Assembly: GCA_052140165.1 (NCBI GenBank)
Contig: JBKQUM010000125.1
Location: 1 to 64,000, forward strand
Direction of reading: 5' to 3'
Source of the DNA: Bog-473 sp052140165
GTDB taxonomy: Bacteria; Actinomycetota; Acidimicrobiia; Acidimicrobiales; RAAP-2
DNA: 64,000 nucleotides
Positions 1-8,689 of this stretch are shown here, one piece after another. A program made the position numbers and the translations under genes. The notes beneath the pieces are model-generated. The model did not search any database and was not told the DNA's origin. It saw only the letters and a program-made list of their open reading frames with translations. Within the stretch, counting starts at the first letter, position 1, and every line of letters begins with the position of its first letter.

Positions 1-1534
1 TGGCGATGCGGTCGAGGAACCAGCGGTCATGGCTGATGACGACGGCGCAGCCGGGGAAGGCCAGCAGGCCGTCTTCGAGGGCACGCAGGGTGTCGACGTC
101 GAGATCGTTGGTCGGTTCGTCGAGCAGCAGCACATTGCCGCCACTGCTCAGCACCTTGGCCAGCAGCACCCGGTTGCGCTCGCCACCCGAGAGCTGACCG
201 ACCTTCTTCTGCTGATCGCTCCCCTTGAACCCGAACCCGGCGACATAGGCGCGGCCGTGCAGCTCGCGACCACCCACGACGAGGCGGTCCACTCCGCCGG
301 TGATCTCCTCGAACACCGTGGCGTCCGCCGAGAGCGTCTCGCGCGACTGGTCGACGTAGGCCAGCTGCACCGTTGCGCCGAGCGTCAGGCTTCCCGCATC
401 GGGCTGCTCCTCGCCGACGATCATGCGGAACAGGGTGGTCTTCCCCGCGCCGTTCGGCCCGATGACCCCCACGATGCCACCGGGAGGGAGGATGAAGTCC
501 AGGCCGTCGATGAGCAGCCGGTCGCCGTACGCCTTCACCACGCCGGTGGCCGCGACCACCTGGTCGCCGAGCCGCGGTCCCGGTGGGATGGCCAGCTCCA
601 CCTTGTCGGCTCGCCGGTCGGATGCCTCGGCCTCGGCGACCAGCTCGTTGTAGGCCGTGATGCGCGCCTTCCCCTTGCTCTGGCGAGCGCGCGGGGACAT
701 GCGGATCCACTCGAGCTCGCGTTCGAGGGAGGCCTGGCGCGAGCGGTCGGCCTTCTCCTCGGCGGCGAGGCGGGCCTGCTTCTGCTCGAGCCACGACGAG
801 TAGTTGCCCTCCCACGGGATGCCCGCGCCGCGGTCGAGCTCGAGGATCCAGCCCGCCACGTTGTCGAGGAAGTAGCGGTCGTGGGTCACGGCGACCACGG
901 TGCCCGAGTAGTCCTGCAAGGCCCGCTCCAGCCAGGCAACCGACTCCGCGTCGAGGTGGTTGGTCGGCTCGTCGAGGAGGAGCAGGTCGGGCTTGGACAG
1001 CAGCAGCCGGCAGAGCGCGACGCGGCGGCGCTCGCCGCCCGACAGGGTCCCGACGTCGGCGTCGCCGGGAGGGAGGCGGAGTGCGTCCATGGCGATCTCG
1101 AAGGTGCGGTCGAGCTCCCAGGCACCGGCGGCGTCGATCTTCGACTGGAGATCCGCCTGCTCGGTGAGCAGCGCGTCGATGTCGGCGTCGGGTTCGCCGA
1201 ACGCGGCGCAGACCTGGTTGAACCGGTCGACCAACCGCTTCGCCTCGCCGACGCCCTCCGCCACGTTGCCCGCGACGTCCTTCGACGTGTCGAGCTGCGG
1301 CTCCTGGGGGAGGTAGCCGACGGTGAACCCCGGCGTGAGGCGGGCCTCTCCCGTGAACCCGTCGTCCTCTCCGGCCATGATCCGCAGCAGCGACGACTTG
1401 CCCGACCCGTTCGACCCGATGACGCCGATCTTGGCTCCCGGGTAGAAGGACAGGTTGATGCCCTTGAGGACCTCGCGGTCCGGCGGGTAGAAGCGCGTGA
1501 GGCCGCGCATGGTGTAGATGAATTGGGGCGCCAC
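1..1534 (-). CDS. ettA: ABC-F ATPase EttA (C-terminus beyond window edge)
   Basis: Energy-dependent translational throttle protein, a cytosolic ABC-F ATPase that in the known family binds the ribosomal E site and gates early elongation by the ATP/ADP ratio. The 511 visible residues show two ABC cassettes. The first has Walker A GSNGSGKSS at about 40-48, LSGGERRR at about 162 and LLLLDEPTNHLD just after. A basic P-site tRNA linker with RQSKGKA lies at about 255-285. The second has Walker A GPNGAGKTT at about 358 and LSGGER at about 445. The opening MAPQFIYTMRG and GDRLLIDGL match EttA rather than Uup or resistance-type ABC-F proteins. GTG start at 1534; roughly 50 C-terminal residues lie off the edge. 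There are no membrane segments. The HpnA-like gene upstream ends 57 bp away on the same strand. Confidence 0.95.
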   Translation of the reverse strand, partial: MAPQFIYTMRGLTRFYPPDREVLKGINLSFYPGAKIGVIGSNGSGKSSLLRIMAGEDDGFTGEARLTPGFTVGYLPQEPQLDTSKDVAGNVAEGVGEAKRLVDRFNQVCAAFGEPDADIDALLTEQADLQSKIDAAGAWELDRTFEIAMDALRLPPGDADVGTLSGGERRRVALCRLLLSKPDLLLLDEPTNHLDAESVAWLERALQDYSGTVVAVTHDRYFLDNVAGWILELDRGAGIPWEGNYSSWLEQKQARLAAEEKADRSRQASLERELEWIRMSPRARQSKGKARITAYNELVAEAEASDRRADKVELAIPPGPRLGDQVVAATGVVKAYGDRLLIDGLDFILPPGGIVGVIGPNGAGKTTLFRMIVGEEQPDAGSLTLGATVQLAYVDQSRETLSADATVFEEITGGVDRLVVGGRELHGRAYVAGFGFKGSDQQKKVGQLSGGERNRVLLAKVLSSGGNVLLLDEPTNDLDVDTLRALEDGLLAFPGCAVVISHDRWFLDRIA

Positions 1535-1591
1535 GGCGACCAGTGTGCCCCATCGCCGCCCGGCCCCCGAAACGGCCGGGGCGGGGGTCGG

Positions 1592-2644
1592 CTACCGGTC
1601 CGAGGACCAGCGGATCCGGCTGAGCCGGCGGCCGCCGACCTTGCCGGTCTGCACAAACCAGCGCGCCGAGTCCTCGAGAGCCTCGGCGGCAGGTCGCGGC
1701 GCGTAGCCCAGCTCCTGGCGCGCACGCGTGTCGTCGAAAGCCATCTGAGAAGTCGACATCCGGGCGGCCTCGAGGGGAACCGAGGGGTGCCGTCGGAGCA
1801 CCTTGCCCTCGACCGCCTCCGACAGCGCGGCAACGGCCAGCGACAGCGACCGCGGAACCTTGAACCGCGGCTCGGGAAGGCCCGTGATGGAGGCGAGCTC
1901 GTTCAACAGCGCCTGCAGGCTCAGGTTCTCGCCACCCAGGATGTAGCTGCGCCCGGTCCGGCCTCCTTCCAGGGCGAGGACCTGCCCGGCCGCCACGTCG
2001 TCGACGTGCGCGACGTTCAGCACCGTGTTGACGAACCCGGGGATCCGGCCGTTCAGAAAGTCGAGGACGAGTTTGCCGGTCGGCGTCGGCGCGCGGTCGC
2101 CAGGACCGACGGGGAAGGTCGGGAGGACCAGTGAGGCGGGCAGCCCCTCGGCGATGGCGCGCAGCACCTCGTGCTCGGCCACGTACTTGGAGCGCTTGTA
2201 GGAGCCGTAGAGGTGCCGCACGTCGGGGAACGAGCGCTCGTCGGCCGACTCCGCCCCCGAGACGTGCTCGAGCCCGAGTGTCCCGACCGTGCTCGTGTAC
2301 ACCAGACGCTCCACCCCGGACTCCGAGGCCGCGGCGAGGATGTTCTTGGTCCCACCCACGTTGATGTCGTAGAAGGCGGCGGGGTCGCTCGCCCAGAACC
2401 GGTAGAGAGCGGCGACGTGGAAGACCGCCCGGCAGCCGCTCATGGCCTTCCTGACGCTGTCGGCGTCCCGCAGGTCCCCGACCACCTCCTTGACGTGCAG
2501 ATCGTCGAGGTTCCCCGTGTCGGCGCCGGGCTCCACGAGCGCGATCACCTCCTGCTCCCGGGCAACCAGCTGACGGGTGACGGCGGACCCGATGAACCCG
2601 CTCGCCCCCGTCACCAGGACCCTGTCGCCCGACCCGAGAATCAC
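1592..2644 (-). CDS. hpnA: NAD(P)-dependent sugar epimerase/dehydratase, HpnA-like
   Basis: Extended-SDR epimerase/dehydratase of 350 residues. A Rossmann motif GASGFIG sits at residues 13-19, a catalytic-type YKRSK at about 149-153, and the hallmark blocks PTFPVGPGDRAPTPTGK and NVAHVDDVA follow. This pattern is that of hopanoid-associated sugar epimerase HpnA, which acts on NAD-bound sugar substrates. Hopanoid involvement is inference, because no other hpn gene except a possible aminotransferase lies in the window. The GTG start at 2644 overlaps the TGA of the upstream aminotransferase gene (GTGA), so the two are translationally coupled. A generic NAD-dependent epimerase of unknown substrate is the alternative. 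Confidence 0.8.
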   Translation of the reverse strand: MILGSGDRVLVTGASGFIGSAVTRQLVAREQEVIALVEPGADTGNLDDLHVKEVVGDLRDADSVRKAMSGCRAVFHVAALYRFWASDPAAFYDINVGGTKNILAAASESGVERLVYTSTVGTLGLEHVSGAESADERSFPDVRHLYGSYKRSKYVAEHEVLRAIAEGLPASLVLPTFPVGPGDRAPTPTGKLVLDFLNGRIPGFVNTVLNVAHVDDVAAGQVLALEGGRTGRSYILGGENLSLQALLNELASITGLPEPRFKVPRSLSLAVAALSEAVEGKVLRRHPSVPLEAARMSTSQMAFDDTRARQELGYAPRPAAEALEDSARWFVQTGKVGGRRLSRIRWSSDR

Positions 2645-4029
2645 AGCCGTGCCTTGTGCAGCGTGCCCTTGGCCATGGTCTTGCCGAATTCCAAGATCAG
2701 GCTGGAGCCCTGCTGTGCGCTGTCCAGCACGTCGTCGAGCGCGTCGGCAAAGAGCTCGACCTCGTCGTCACCGGCGATCAGCGGGGGGAGGAGCTTGACG
2801 ACGTTCATGTTGTCGGCCGCGACCTGGGTGAGGATGCGATGCCGGTGGAACAGCGGGACCACGATCATCTGCGAGAACAAGGCAGGTCGCAGGGCCTCGA
2901 CCATCCGGAACCGTCGCCTGAGGCCGGGTGAGCTGGGCTCGCCGAACACCAAGCCGATCATCAGGCCCATCCCCCGCACCTCGTGCAGGAACTCGTGCTT
3001 CTCGACCAGCGGCTCGAGAGCCTTGGTGAAGGCCTTCCCGGTCCGACGGACACGGTCGAGGATGTCCTCGTCCTCGAACGCCTGCAGTGTCGCCAGGCCG
3101 GCCACCATCGCCAGCTGATTGGCGCTGAACGTCGACGAGTGGACGACGGCCCGGTCCATGGAGCTGAACACGCTGTCGGACACCTCGGCCGAGCACAGCA
3201 TGGCGCCCACCGGCACGTACCCCCCCGAGAGGGCCTTGGAGACGGTGACGATGTCGGGCGTGATGTCGAACTGCTCGTGACAGAAGAACGTCCCCGAGCG
3301 GCCCATGCCCGCCTGCACCTCATCGAGGATCATGAGCGCCTTGTGGCGACGGCAGAGCGACTGTGCCTCCTGCCAGAAGCCGTCGGGGGCCAGGTTGACC
3401 CCCTTGCCCTGGATCGGCTCCGCGATGAACGCCGCCACGTCGCCCCGGCGCAGTTCGCGGGCCAACGCGGACGCGTCGCCGAACGGGATCATGTCGCATC
3501 CCGGGAGCAGCGGCCCGAACCCGCTGCGGAACTCCCGGCCGCCGTTGAGTGCGAGCGCGCCGGTCGTCAGGCCGTGGAACGCGTGGTCGCAGTAGAGGAT
3601 GCGGGTCCGCCTGGTGGCGGCGCGGGCGAACTTGATGGCGCTCTCGACGGCCTCGGCCCCGGAGTTGGTGAAGAAGACACGCTCGATGCCCGGATGCGAC
3701 CGCGCCACGAGCTCCTGGGCCAGGACGCCGGGCAGGAGCGCGCAGTCCATCTGCACGAGGTTCGGCAGGTCCGCGTCGAGCGCGTCATGCAACGCCCGGA
3801 CGATGTCCGGATGGCCCCTCCCGAGGGCGAACACACCGAACCCGGACAGAAAGTCCAGGTAGCGGTCCCCTTTGTCGTCGACGAGGTAGCAGCCCTCGCC
3901 CTTGACCTAGAAGCGGTCGAACTCGATCTGTCCCAGCACCCGGGGCAGCTGCGGGTTGACGTACTCCGAGTGGAGGGCGAAATTCTAGCCCGAGCGCTCG
4001 TCCAACACCTTCTTCAGATCAAAGGGCAT
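2641..4029 (-). pseudogene. Class III (PLP) aminotransferase interrupted by two in-frame TAG codons
   Basis: From ATG 4029 the frame reads 462 codons of a class III aminotransferase (ornithine/aspartate-aminotransferase fold), but codons 15 (3985-3987) and 41 (3907-3909) are TAG. Everything else is intact. FFTNSGAEAVESAIKFAR binds PLP phosphate, EPIQGKG and ILDEVQAGMGR carry the PLP-ring Asp, and VSKALSGG holds the Schiff-base Lys at codon 265. The sequence around the TAGs is clearly coding (DERSG*NFALHSEYVNPQLP, FDRF*VKGEGCYLVDDKGD), so residues expected to be E/Q and Y are replaced by stops. Restarting at GTG 3834 would give 397 residues lacking the N-terminal active-site arm. It is coupled to the HpnA-like gene and might be an HpnO-type hopanoid aminotransferase; that is inference. 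Recent nonsense mutation, sequence error and readthrough all remain possible. Confidence 0.75.
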
Positions 4030-4196
4030 GCGATGGGCTCCAGGTCGAACTCCGGGCGGTGGCGACAGATTACTGCTGGGCACCGTGCCCCCATGACAAT
4101 CGAAGAGGCCGCTTCCCCGCCTGCAGTCCCGGTTCATGCGAAGATCCATCCGCTCTCACGTCGAGCAGCGATACTGAGACCGAAAGGGGCCATGCA

Positions 4197-5672
4197 GTGA
4201 CCACGGGCGCCCCCAACATCCTCCTCGTCATGTCGGATCAGCACCGGGCCGACATGCTGGGGTGCGCAGGAGACGCGAGCGTCCTGACCCCCTCGCTCGA
4301 TGCCCTGGCGTCGGAGGGTGTGCGATTCTCGCGGGTCTCGTGCCAGGGCCCGCTGTGCATGCCGGCGAGGGCTTCCTTCATGACGGAGCGCTACGTGCGC
4401 GACCACGGGGTCTACACCAACGCAGAGGAGATCGCACCGCAGGCCCCCACCTACGCCTGGGCCCTTCGGGAAGCGGGCTACCACACGTCGCTACTGGGCA
4501 AGGCCCACCTGTACCTCGACGAGAAACTTCCCGTCGCGCACATCGACGACATGGCCGGGCGCCTCCGGGAACTCGGGTTCGCCGAGGTCTTCGAGACGGG
4601 CGACAAGTTCGTGGGCAAGATCCCGAACCGCTACACGGACTTCCTCTCGGACCGCGGCCTCATCGACACGTACAAGAAGCACATCGCGGATCGCAGCTAC
4701 CAGGGGGAGAACGAGGACGGCCAGAACACGACCAAGTGCGTGCCCATGTGGGACTCCACCCCGATGCCCCTTCCGCTCGACGCCTACGTGGACACGTGGC
4801 ATGGACACGAGGCCGTCCAATGGATCGAGCGGTACGACCGCCGGGAGCCCTTCTTCCTCTTCGTCGGATTCCCTGGTCCTCACGACCCCTGGGACGCACC
4901 GGAGGAGGCAGTGGAGCGCTACCGCGACGTGGACATCTCCATGCCGCGCTCGACCACGCGCCCTGCCGTCGAGGGAACGGGGCGTTACGGCGCCCTCCTG
5001 AATGCGTTCCTGTGGGTGTCCGACTCGCAGACCATGAGCGACGACGCCATCCGCGGCATGCGGCGGTCGTACGCGGCCGACATCTCGGTCATCGACCACG
5101 CCGTGGGGCTCATGGTCGGGGCGTTGGAGCGCAGGGGGCTCCTGGACAACACCTGGATCATCTACACCAGCGACCACGGAGAGATGGCGGGGAGCCACGG
5201 GTTGATGTCCAAGTGCGTGCTGTACGAGGGGTCAGTACGCGTCCCGCTGATCGTGCGGCCGCCGGGGGGCTGCGAGTCCCGGGTCGTCGATTCGCTGGTG
5301 GAGCACCTGGACGTGCCGGCAACCGTTCGCAGCATCGCCGGCGCCCCCGACATCCCCGACGGCGAGGGCAGATCGCTGCTCGGAGCCGTGCACGGCGGGT
5401 CCGCCGAACCCCGGGTGGTCACCGTGAGCGAGAACTGGGGCTTCGCCGTGTTCGAGACCGATCGCCACAGGCTGGTCGTGGACGAGGACGCCGTGACGCC
5501 GTGCCAGCTCTTCGACCTGCACGAGGATCCGGCGGAGGACAGCGACCTCCTGCCCGATCCGCTCATGGCACCAGTCGCCGAGGAGATCATGGAGACCCAT
5601 GTGCGCCCGTTCTTCGCGACGCCGCCGGCGCGCCCCCACCCCAGCCTCTTCACGGGCGGCTACGACGAGTGA
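4197..5672 (+). CDS. Type I sulfatase (formylglycine-dependent)
   Basis: Sulfatase of 491 residues hydrolysing a sulfate ester, probably cytosolic because no signal peptide is visible. The formylglycine signature C-x-P-x-R occurs as LCMPARAS with Cys54. Metal ligands are suggested by MSDQH (Asp14, Gln15) near the N-terminus and by YTSDHGEMAGSHG near residue 325. The SDQH pattern resembles the choline-sulfatase/arylsulfatase branch. Start: GTG 4197 follows GAAAGGGG at 4181-4188, and an ATG at 4192 is out of frame. It is divergent from the aminotransferase with 167 bp between them. Activity needs a formylglycine-generating enzyme, which is not in this window. The substrate is unknown. Confidence 0.88.
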   Translation: MTTGAPNILLVMSDQHRADMLGCAGDASVLTPSLDALASEGVRFSRVSCQGPLCMPARASFMTERYVRDHGVYTNAEEIAPQAPTYAWALREAGYHTSLLGKAHLYLDEKLPVAHIDDMAGRLRELGFAEVFETGDKFVGKIPNRYTDFLSDRGLIDTYKKHIADRSYQGENEDGQNTTKCVPMWDSTPMPLPLDAYVDTWHGHEAVQWIERYDRREPFFLFVGFPGPHDPWDAPEEAVERYRDVDISMPRSTTRPAVEGTGRYGALLNAFLWVSDSQTMSDDAIRGMRRSYAADISVIDHAVGLMVGALERRGLLDNTWIIYTSDHGEMAGSHGLMSKCVLYEGSVRVPLIVRPPGGCESRVVDSLVEHLDVPATVRSIAGAPDIPDGEGRSLLGAVHGGSAEPRVVTVSENWGFAVFETDRHRLVVDEDAVTPCQLFDLHEDPAEDSDLLPDPLMAPVAEEIMETHVRPFFATPPARPHPSLFTGGYDE

Positions 5673-5725
5673 GACACCCGGGCCGGCGCCCACCATCTGG
5701 TGACGTCAGCGCGGTCCGAGGAGGC

Positions 5726-5899
5726 TCATTGCCCCCACCGTGCGCCGAGACGCGCCACCCGGATGAGCCCGCTCAGGGTGACCGTCCCCAGCAGTGTGGC
5801 GAGCGATACGAAGGCGATGCCAGCCGATAGCGCGAGCGGCGGAACCGCGTGCGGGTCATCGCTCAGAAGGTCGTCGATCTCGTCCCAAGAATCGTCCAT
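5726..5899 (-). CDS. Small single-pass membrane protein, hypothetical
   Basis: Fifty-seven residues: an acidic N-terminus (MDDSWDEIDDLLSDD), then a hydrophobic stretch at about 22-46 and a basic end (RVARLGARWGQ). One membrane segment with the acidic end probably outside is the likely form. ATG 5899 has AGGA about 12 bases upstream; an extension to 5947 is open but lacks a better ribosome site. It lies between a convergent sulfatase and the antiporter gene, with no family recognised. It may be a real small membrane protein or a chance frame. Confidence 0.45.
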   Translation of the reverse strand: MDDSWDEIDDLLSDDPHAVPPLALSAGIAFVSLATLLGTVTLSGLIRVARLGARWGQ

Positions 5900-6035
5900 G
5901 CCGCTTTTCTGTCCTACACCCTCTCGCCGGCTGACCGGGTATGACATGCCCCGACTCGATGCGCGCGAAACAGACCGCGTCGCTCTGCGAGCTGGTCACA
6001 CTCTCTGGGCGACGGGACGCGGGCCCGGACCGTTC

Positions 6036-7247
6036 TCATGGTTCGTCCCCGCCGGCGGGCTCAGGGCTGCCGGCCCGCTTGTCCGCCTTGCTCAGCCGGC
6101 TGAGTCCGATCATCGGGTAGATCAACACCGACAACATGCCCGCGGCGACGAGCGCGGCCGCATTCTGGGGCTTCATCCGGTGCTCCTCCACGCCGAGCGT
6201 CGTGATGACCACGATGATCGGCAGCCCGGTCGCGGAGAGCACGGCCAGGGCACTCGCCTCCGCCTTCGACATGACGCCGCGGAAGAACGCCCAGGTGGGT
6301 ATTCCGCGGGTCACGAGGAACAGCGCCGTGAACGCCGGCACGAGGAGCAGGACCCTGGGCTGGTGGATCAGGGCGTGCAGGTCGAAGGTGATGCCACTCT
6401 CAATGAAGAAGATCGGGATGAGGAACCCGAAGCCGATCGCCTCCAACTTGCTCTGTATCGGCTCGCGGTCCTCGCCCTGGATGAACAGGCGGACCACCAC
6501 GCCGGCCGCGAATGCGCCGAGCAGCACGTCGAGGCTGAGCTTGAGGGCCAGGTAGACCAGAAGGATCACGAGGAGGAACGAGATCCGCACTGGTAGCTGT
6601 GCCGTCGAGTGGAGGTGCCGGCGCATCAGGGCGACGAAGCGGGGCGGGTGCACCTGCATGGCCAGCAACGCGGCGATGACGGCGGCGGCAACGAAGAGCG
6701 CCAGAAGGAGGAAGGTGAGCCGCGCGTCACGGTTGGTCAGCAACACGGCCACGGCCACGATCGGGCCGAATTCACCGAGCGCGCCCACCGACAGGAGCAC
6801 GGGTCCCATCGCCGTCCGCAACACCCCGGCGTCGCGCAGGATGGGCAACAGGGTCCCGAGCGCGGTCGTGGTCAGGCAGAGACCCACCACTATGGAGTCG
6901 AGGAACGAACCTGTTGCATGCAGCACCACCCCGACGAAGAGCGAGAGCACGAGGGAGACTCCCCAGGCGCAGGCGGCGCGTCCCAAGTGACCCTCGCGCA
7001 TGATCGACAGATCGAGCTCCGTGCCGGCCAGGAACATCAGGTAGGTGAGCCCGAAATCCGACAGTGCGGTGACCACGCTGCCGGGGTGGGCCAGCGCCAG
7101 GACGTAGGGCCCGAGGAGGATTCCCAGGAGGATCTGGATCACGACCTCGGGAACGGGAAGGAAGCGGCGGCTGCCCTCGGCGATGATCGGGGCTAGCACG
7201 GCAGCGGCGGCGATCAGCACCAGGGTGGGAATCGCAGTGCTGATCAT
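6036..7247 (-). CDS. Cation:proton antiporter, CPA2/Kef type
   Basis: Integral membrane Na+(K+)/H+ exchanger-like protein of 403 residues with about 12 hydrophobic segments. Blocks such as VIQILLGILLGP and LTYLMFLAGTELDL match the N-terminal core of the Na_H_Exchanger family, and FGFLIPIFFIESGI matches the second half. There is no C-terminal TrkA-N regulatory domain: the protein ends in a short charged tail. ATG 7247 is preceded by AGAGGG. The frame is open up to 7403, but that extension looks non-coding. It stands alone, divergent from the DUF1214 gene. Ion specificity cannot be told from the sequence. Confidence 0.88.
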   Translation of the reverse strand: MISTAIPTLVLIAAAAVLAPIIAEGSRRFLPVPEVVIQILLGILLGPYVLALAHPGSVVTALSDFGLTYLMFLAGTELDLSIMREGHLGRAACAWGVSLVLSLFVGVVLHATGSFLDSIVVGLCLTTTALGTLLPILRDAGVLRTAMGPVLLSVGALGEFGPIVAVAVLLTNRDARLTFLLLALFVAAAVIAALLAMQVHPPRFVALMRRHLHSTAQLPVRISFLLVILLVYLALKLSLDVLLGAFAAGVVVRLFIQGEDREPIQSKLEAIGFGFLIPIFFIESGITFDLHALIHQPRVLLLVPAFTALFLVTRGIPTWAFFRGVMSKAEASALAVLSATGLPIIVVITTLGVEEHRMKPQNAAALVAAGMLSVLIYPMIGLSRLSKADKRAGSPEPAGGDEP

Positions 7248-7384
7248 GCGCCCTCTGCTTGCCTCGTGACCGCCAACCGTGGCACTCCTCTGCCTCCTCT
7301 GGCGACACGCTACGCGCAGCGCCTCTCGAAACGGGTGATCGCCGAGGCCGATCGGGTTGACGGCCCTCGTCAGCACGCGGGAGC

Positions 7385-8689
7385 ATGGCCCGCCTAGTCG
7401 CAAAGGGGGCCGGTCATGCTGTTTCTGCCAGTCGTTCAGACGCGTGCGAGCGCACCTTGACGACTCCCTTCATCAACCCGTCGTGGATGCCGCACTCGGT
7501 GAGCGAGGCGGCGCGCGCCGGGGATGCCACCGCTGACGACCTCGTGTCGGGACGGGCATGGACCCACCTGCTCGATGCCTTGCGCCAGGCCTCGGACGTC
7601 GTCCTGTCCGACGATGTCCCCCGGAATCCGACGGACATGGCTGCGGGCTTCCGGCACCTGCTCGTACTGCTGGGTATCGGGCTGGACCAGGCGCTGCGGA
7701 CGCAGTCCGACCCGGTGCTGGCGGTGACGCCCTCGGGCGTCGATGCCGTCTTCAAGTGGGGGATGGACTGCCCGGACTGCATCTACACGGGGGCGCCGCT
7801 GCGCGGTGGAGAGTCCTACCGTCTCTGGGGGAACCGGGGATCCGCCCGCTATGTCGGACTGCAGTCGATGGCGGGCATGGCCTCGTCGGCCAACGTGCTG
7901 CTGGACGAATTGGATCTCGGTCCCGCGGGAGAAGTGGAACTCGTGCTCTCCGCCGAGGAGCACGCGGGCAACTGGCTGCCGATCGCCGAGAATGCGACCA
8001 TCCTCGTAGTACGGCACTTCTTCTACGACTGGGACACCGAGGTGGCGTCCGAGCTCCACATCGAGCGCATCGGGAAGGCGAGAGAGCGGGAGGCCCGTCC
8101 AGAGGAGGATCCGAGGGCCGTGATCGGCCGCCAGCTGGTCGCGCTGGGAGATTTCGTCGTCGGCAATCTCGAGTTCTTCCTGCAGTTCTCCCGGCCGGAG
8201 ACGCCCAACACCTTTCTGCCTCCTCTCGACGGCACCGCCATGGGGGCGGCAGCGGAGAACCGGCCCGTCATCGGTTCCTGGGAGCTCGGACCGGACGAGG
8301 CCCTCCTCGTGGAAGTAACACCGCCCGAGGGTCTCTACTGGAGCTACTCGCTCGGCAACCCGTGGTGGGAGACCATCGACTACGCCGGGCACCAGAGCAG
8401 CCTGAACGGGCACCAGGCCGTCGTCGACGCCGACGGGGTCCTTCGCGTCGTCATTGCCCACGAGGATCCGGGCGTCGCCAATTGGCTCGACACCGCCGGA
8501 CACAGCGCCGGCCCGGTGATCCTCCGCTGCGTGCGCACGGAATCGGCGCCCGTGCCGACGACCCGCGTAGTCCCGTTCACCGAGATTGCAGCCTCCCTGC
8601 CCGCAACCACGGCACGGGTCACGCCTGATGAGCGGAAGGCCACCATCGCGGCCAGGCGGCTGGCCGTCAGCAAGCGATTCGTCCGATGA
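7385..8689 (+). CDS. DUF1214-family protein
   Basis: Up to 434 residues with no signal peptide. The C-terminal third has the family blocks LYWSYSLGNPWWETIDYAG, SSLNGHQAV and VANWLDTAGH, as in actinobacterial DUF1214 proteins; function is unknown. The start is uncertain: ATG 7385, TTG 7457 and ATG 7487 (MPHSVSEAARAG) are in frame, and the homology-like sequence begins near 7520. Its stop overlaps the next ATG (ATGA at 8686-8689), so it is coupled to the sulfotransferase. Proteins of this type commonly sit in lipid or steroid catabolic neighbourhoods in mycobacteria, which fits the following genes. Confidence 0.8.
   Translation: MARLVAKGAGHAVSASRSDACERTLTTPFINPSWMPHSVSEAARAGDATADDLVSGRAWTHLLDALRQASDVVLSDDVPRNPTDMAAGFRHLLVLLGIGLDQALRTQSDPVLAVTPSGVDAVFKWGMDCPDCIYTGAPLRGGESYRLWGNRGSARYVGLQSMAGMASSANVLLDELDLGPAGEVELVLSAEEHAGNWLPIAENATILVVRHFFYDWDTEVASELHIERIGKAREREARPEEDPRAVIGRQLVALGDFVVGNLEFFLQFSRPETPNTFLPPLDGTAMGAAAENRPVIGSWELGPDEALLVEVTPPEGLYWSYSLGNPWWETIDYAGHQSSLNGHQAVVDADGVLRVVIAHEDPGVANWLDTAGHSAGPVILRCVRTESAPVPTTRVVPFTEIAASLPATTARVTPDERKATIAARRLAVSKRFVR

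Noticed and set aside
29..2134. Very long open frames opposite real genes (for example 29-2134 plus, 27-1553 minus in another frame, 14491-15981 plus)
   Set aside because: They are Arg/Pro/Gly-rich shadows caused by high GC at third codon positions; the true frames carry family motifs.
3907..3987. Pyrrolysine or reassigned TAG in the aminotransferase
   Set aside because: TAG ends several neighbouring genes, the two sites replace different expected residues, and no pyl genes are seen.
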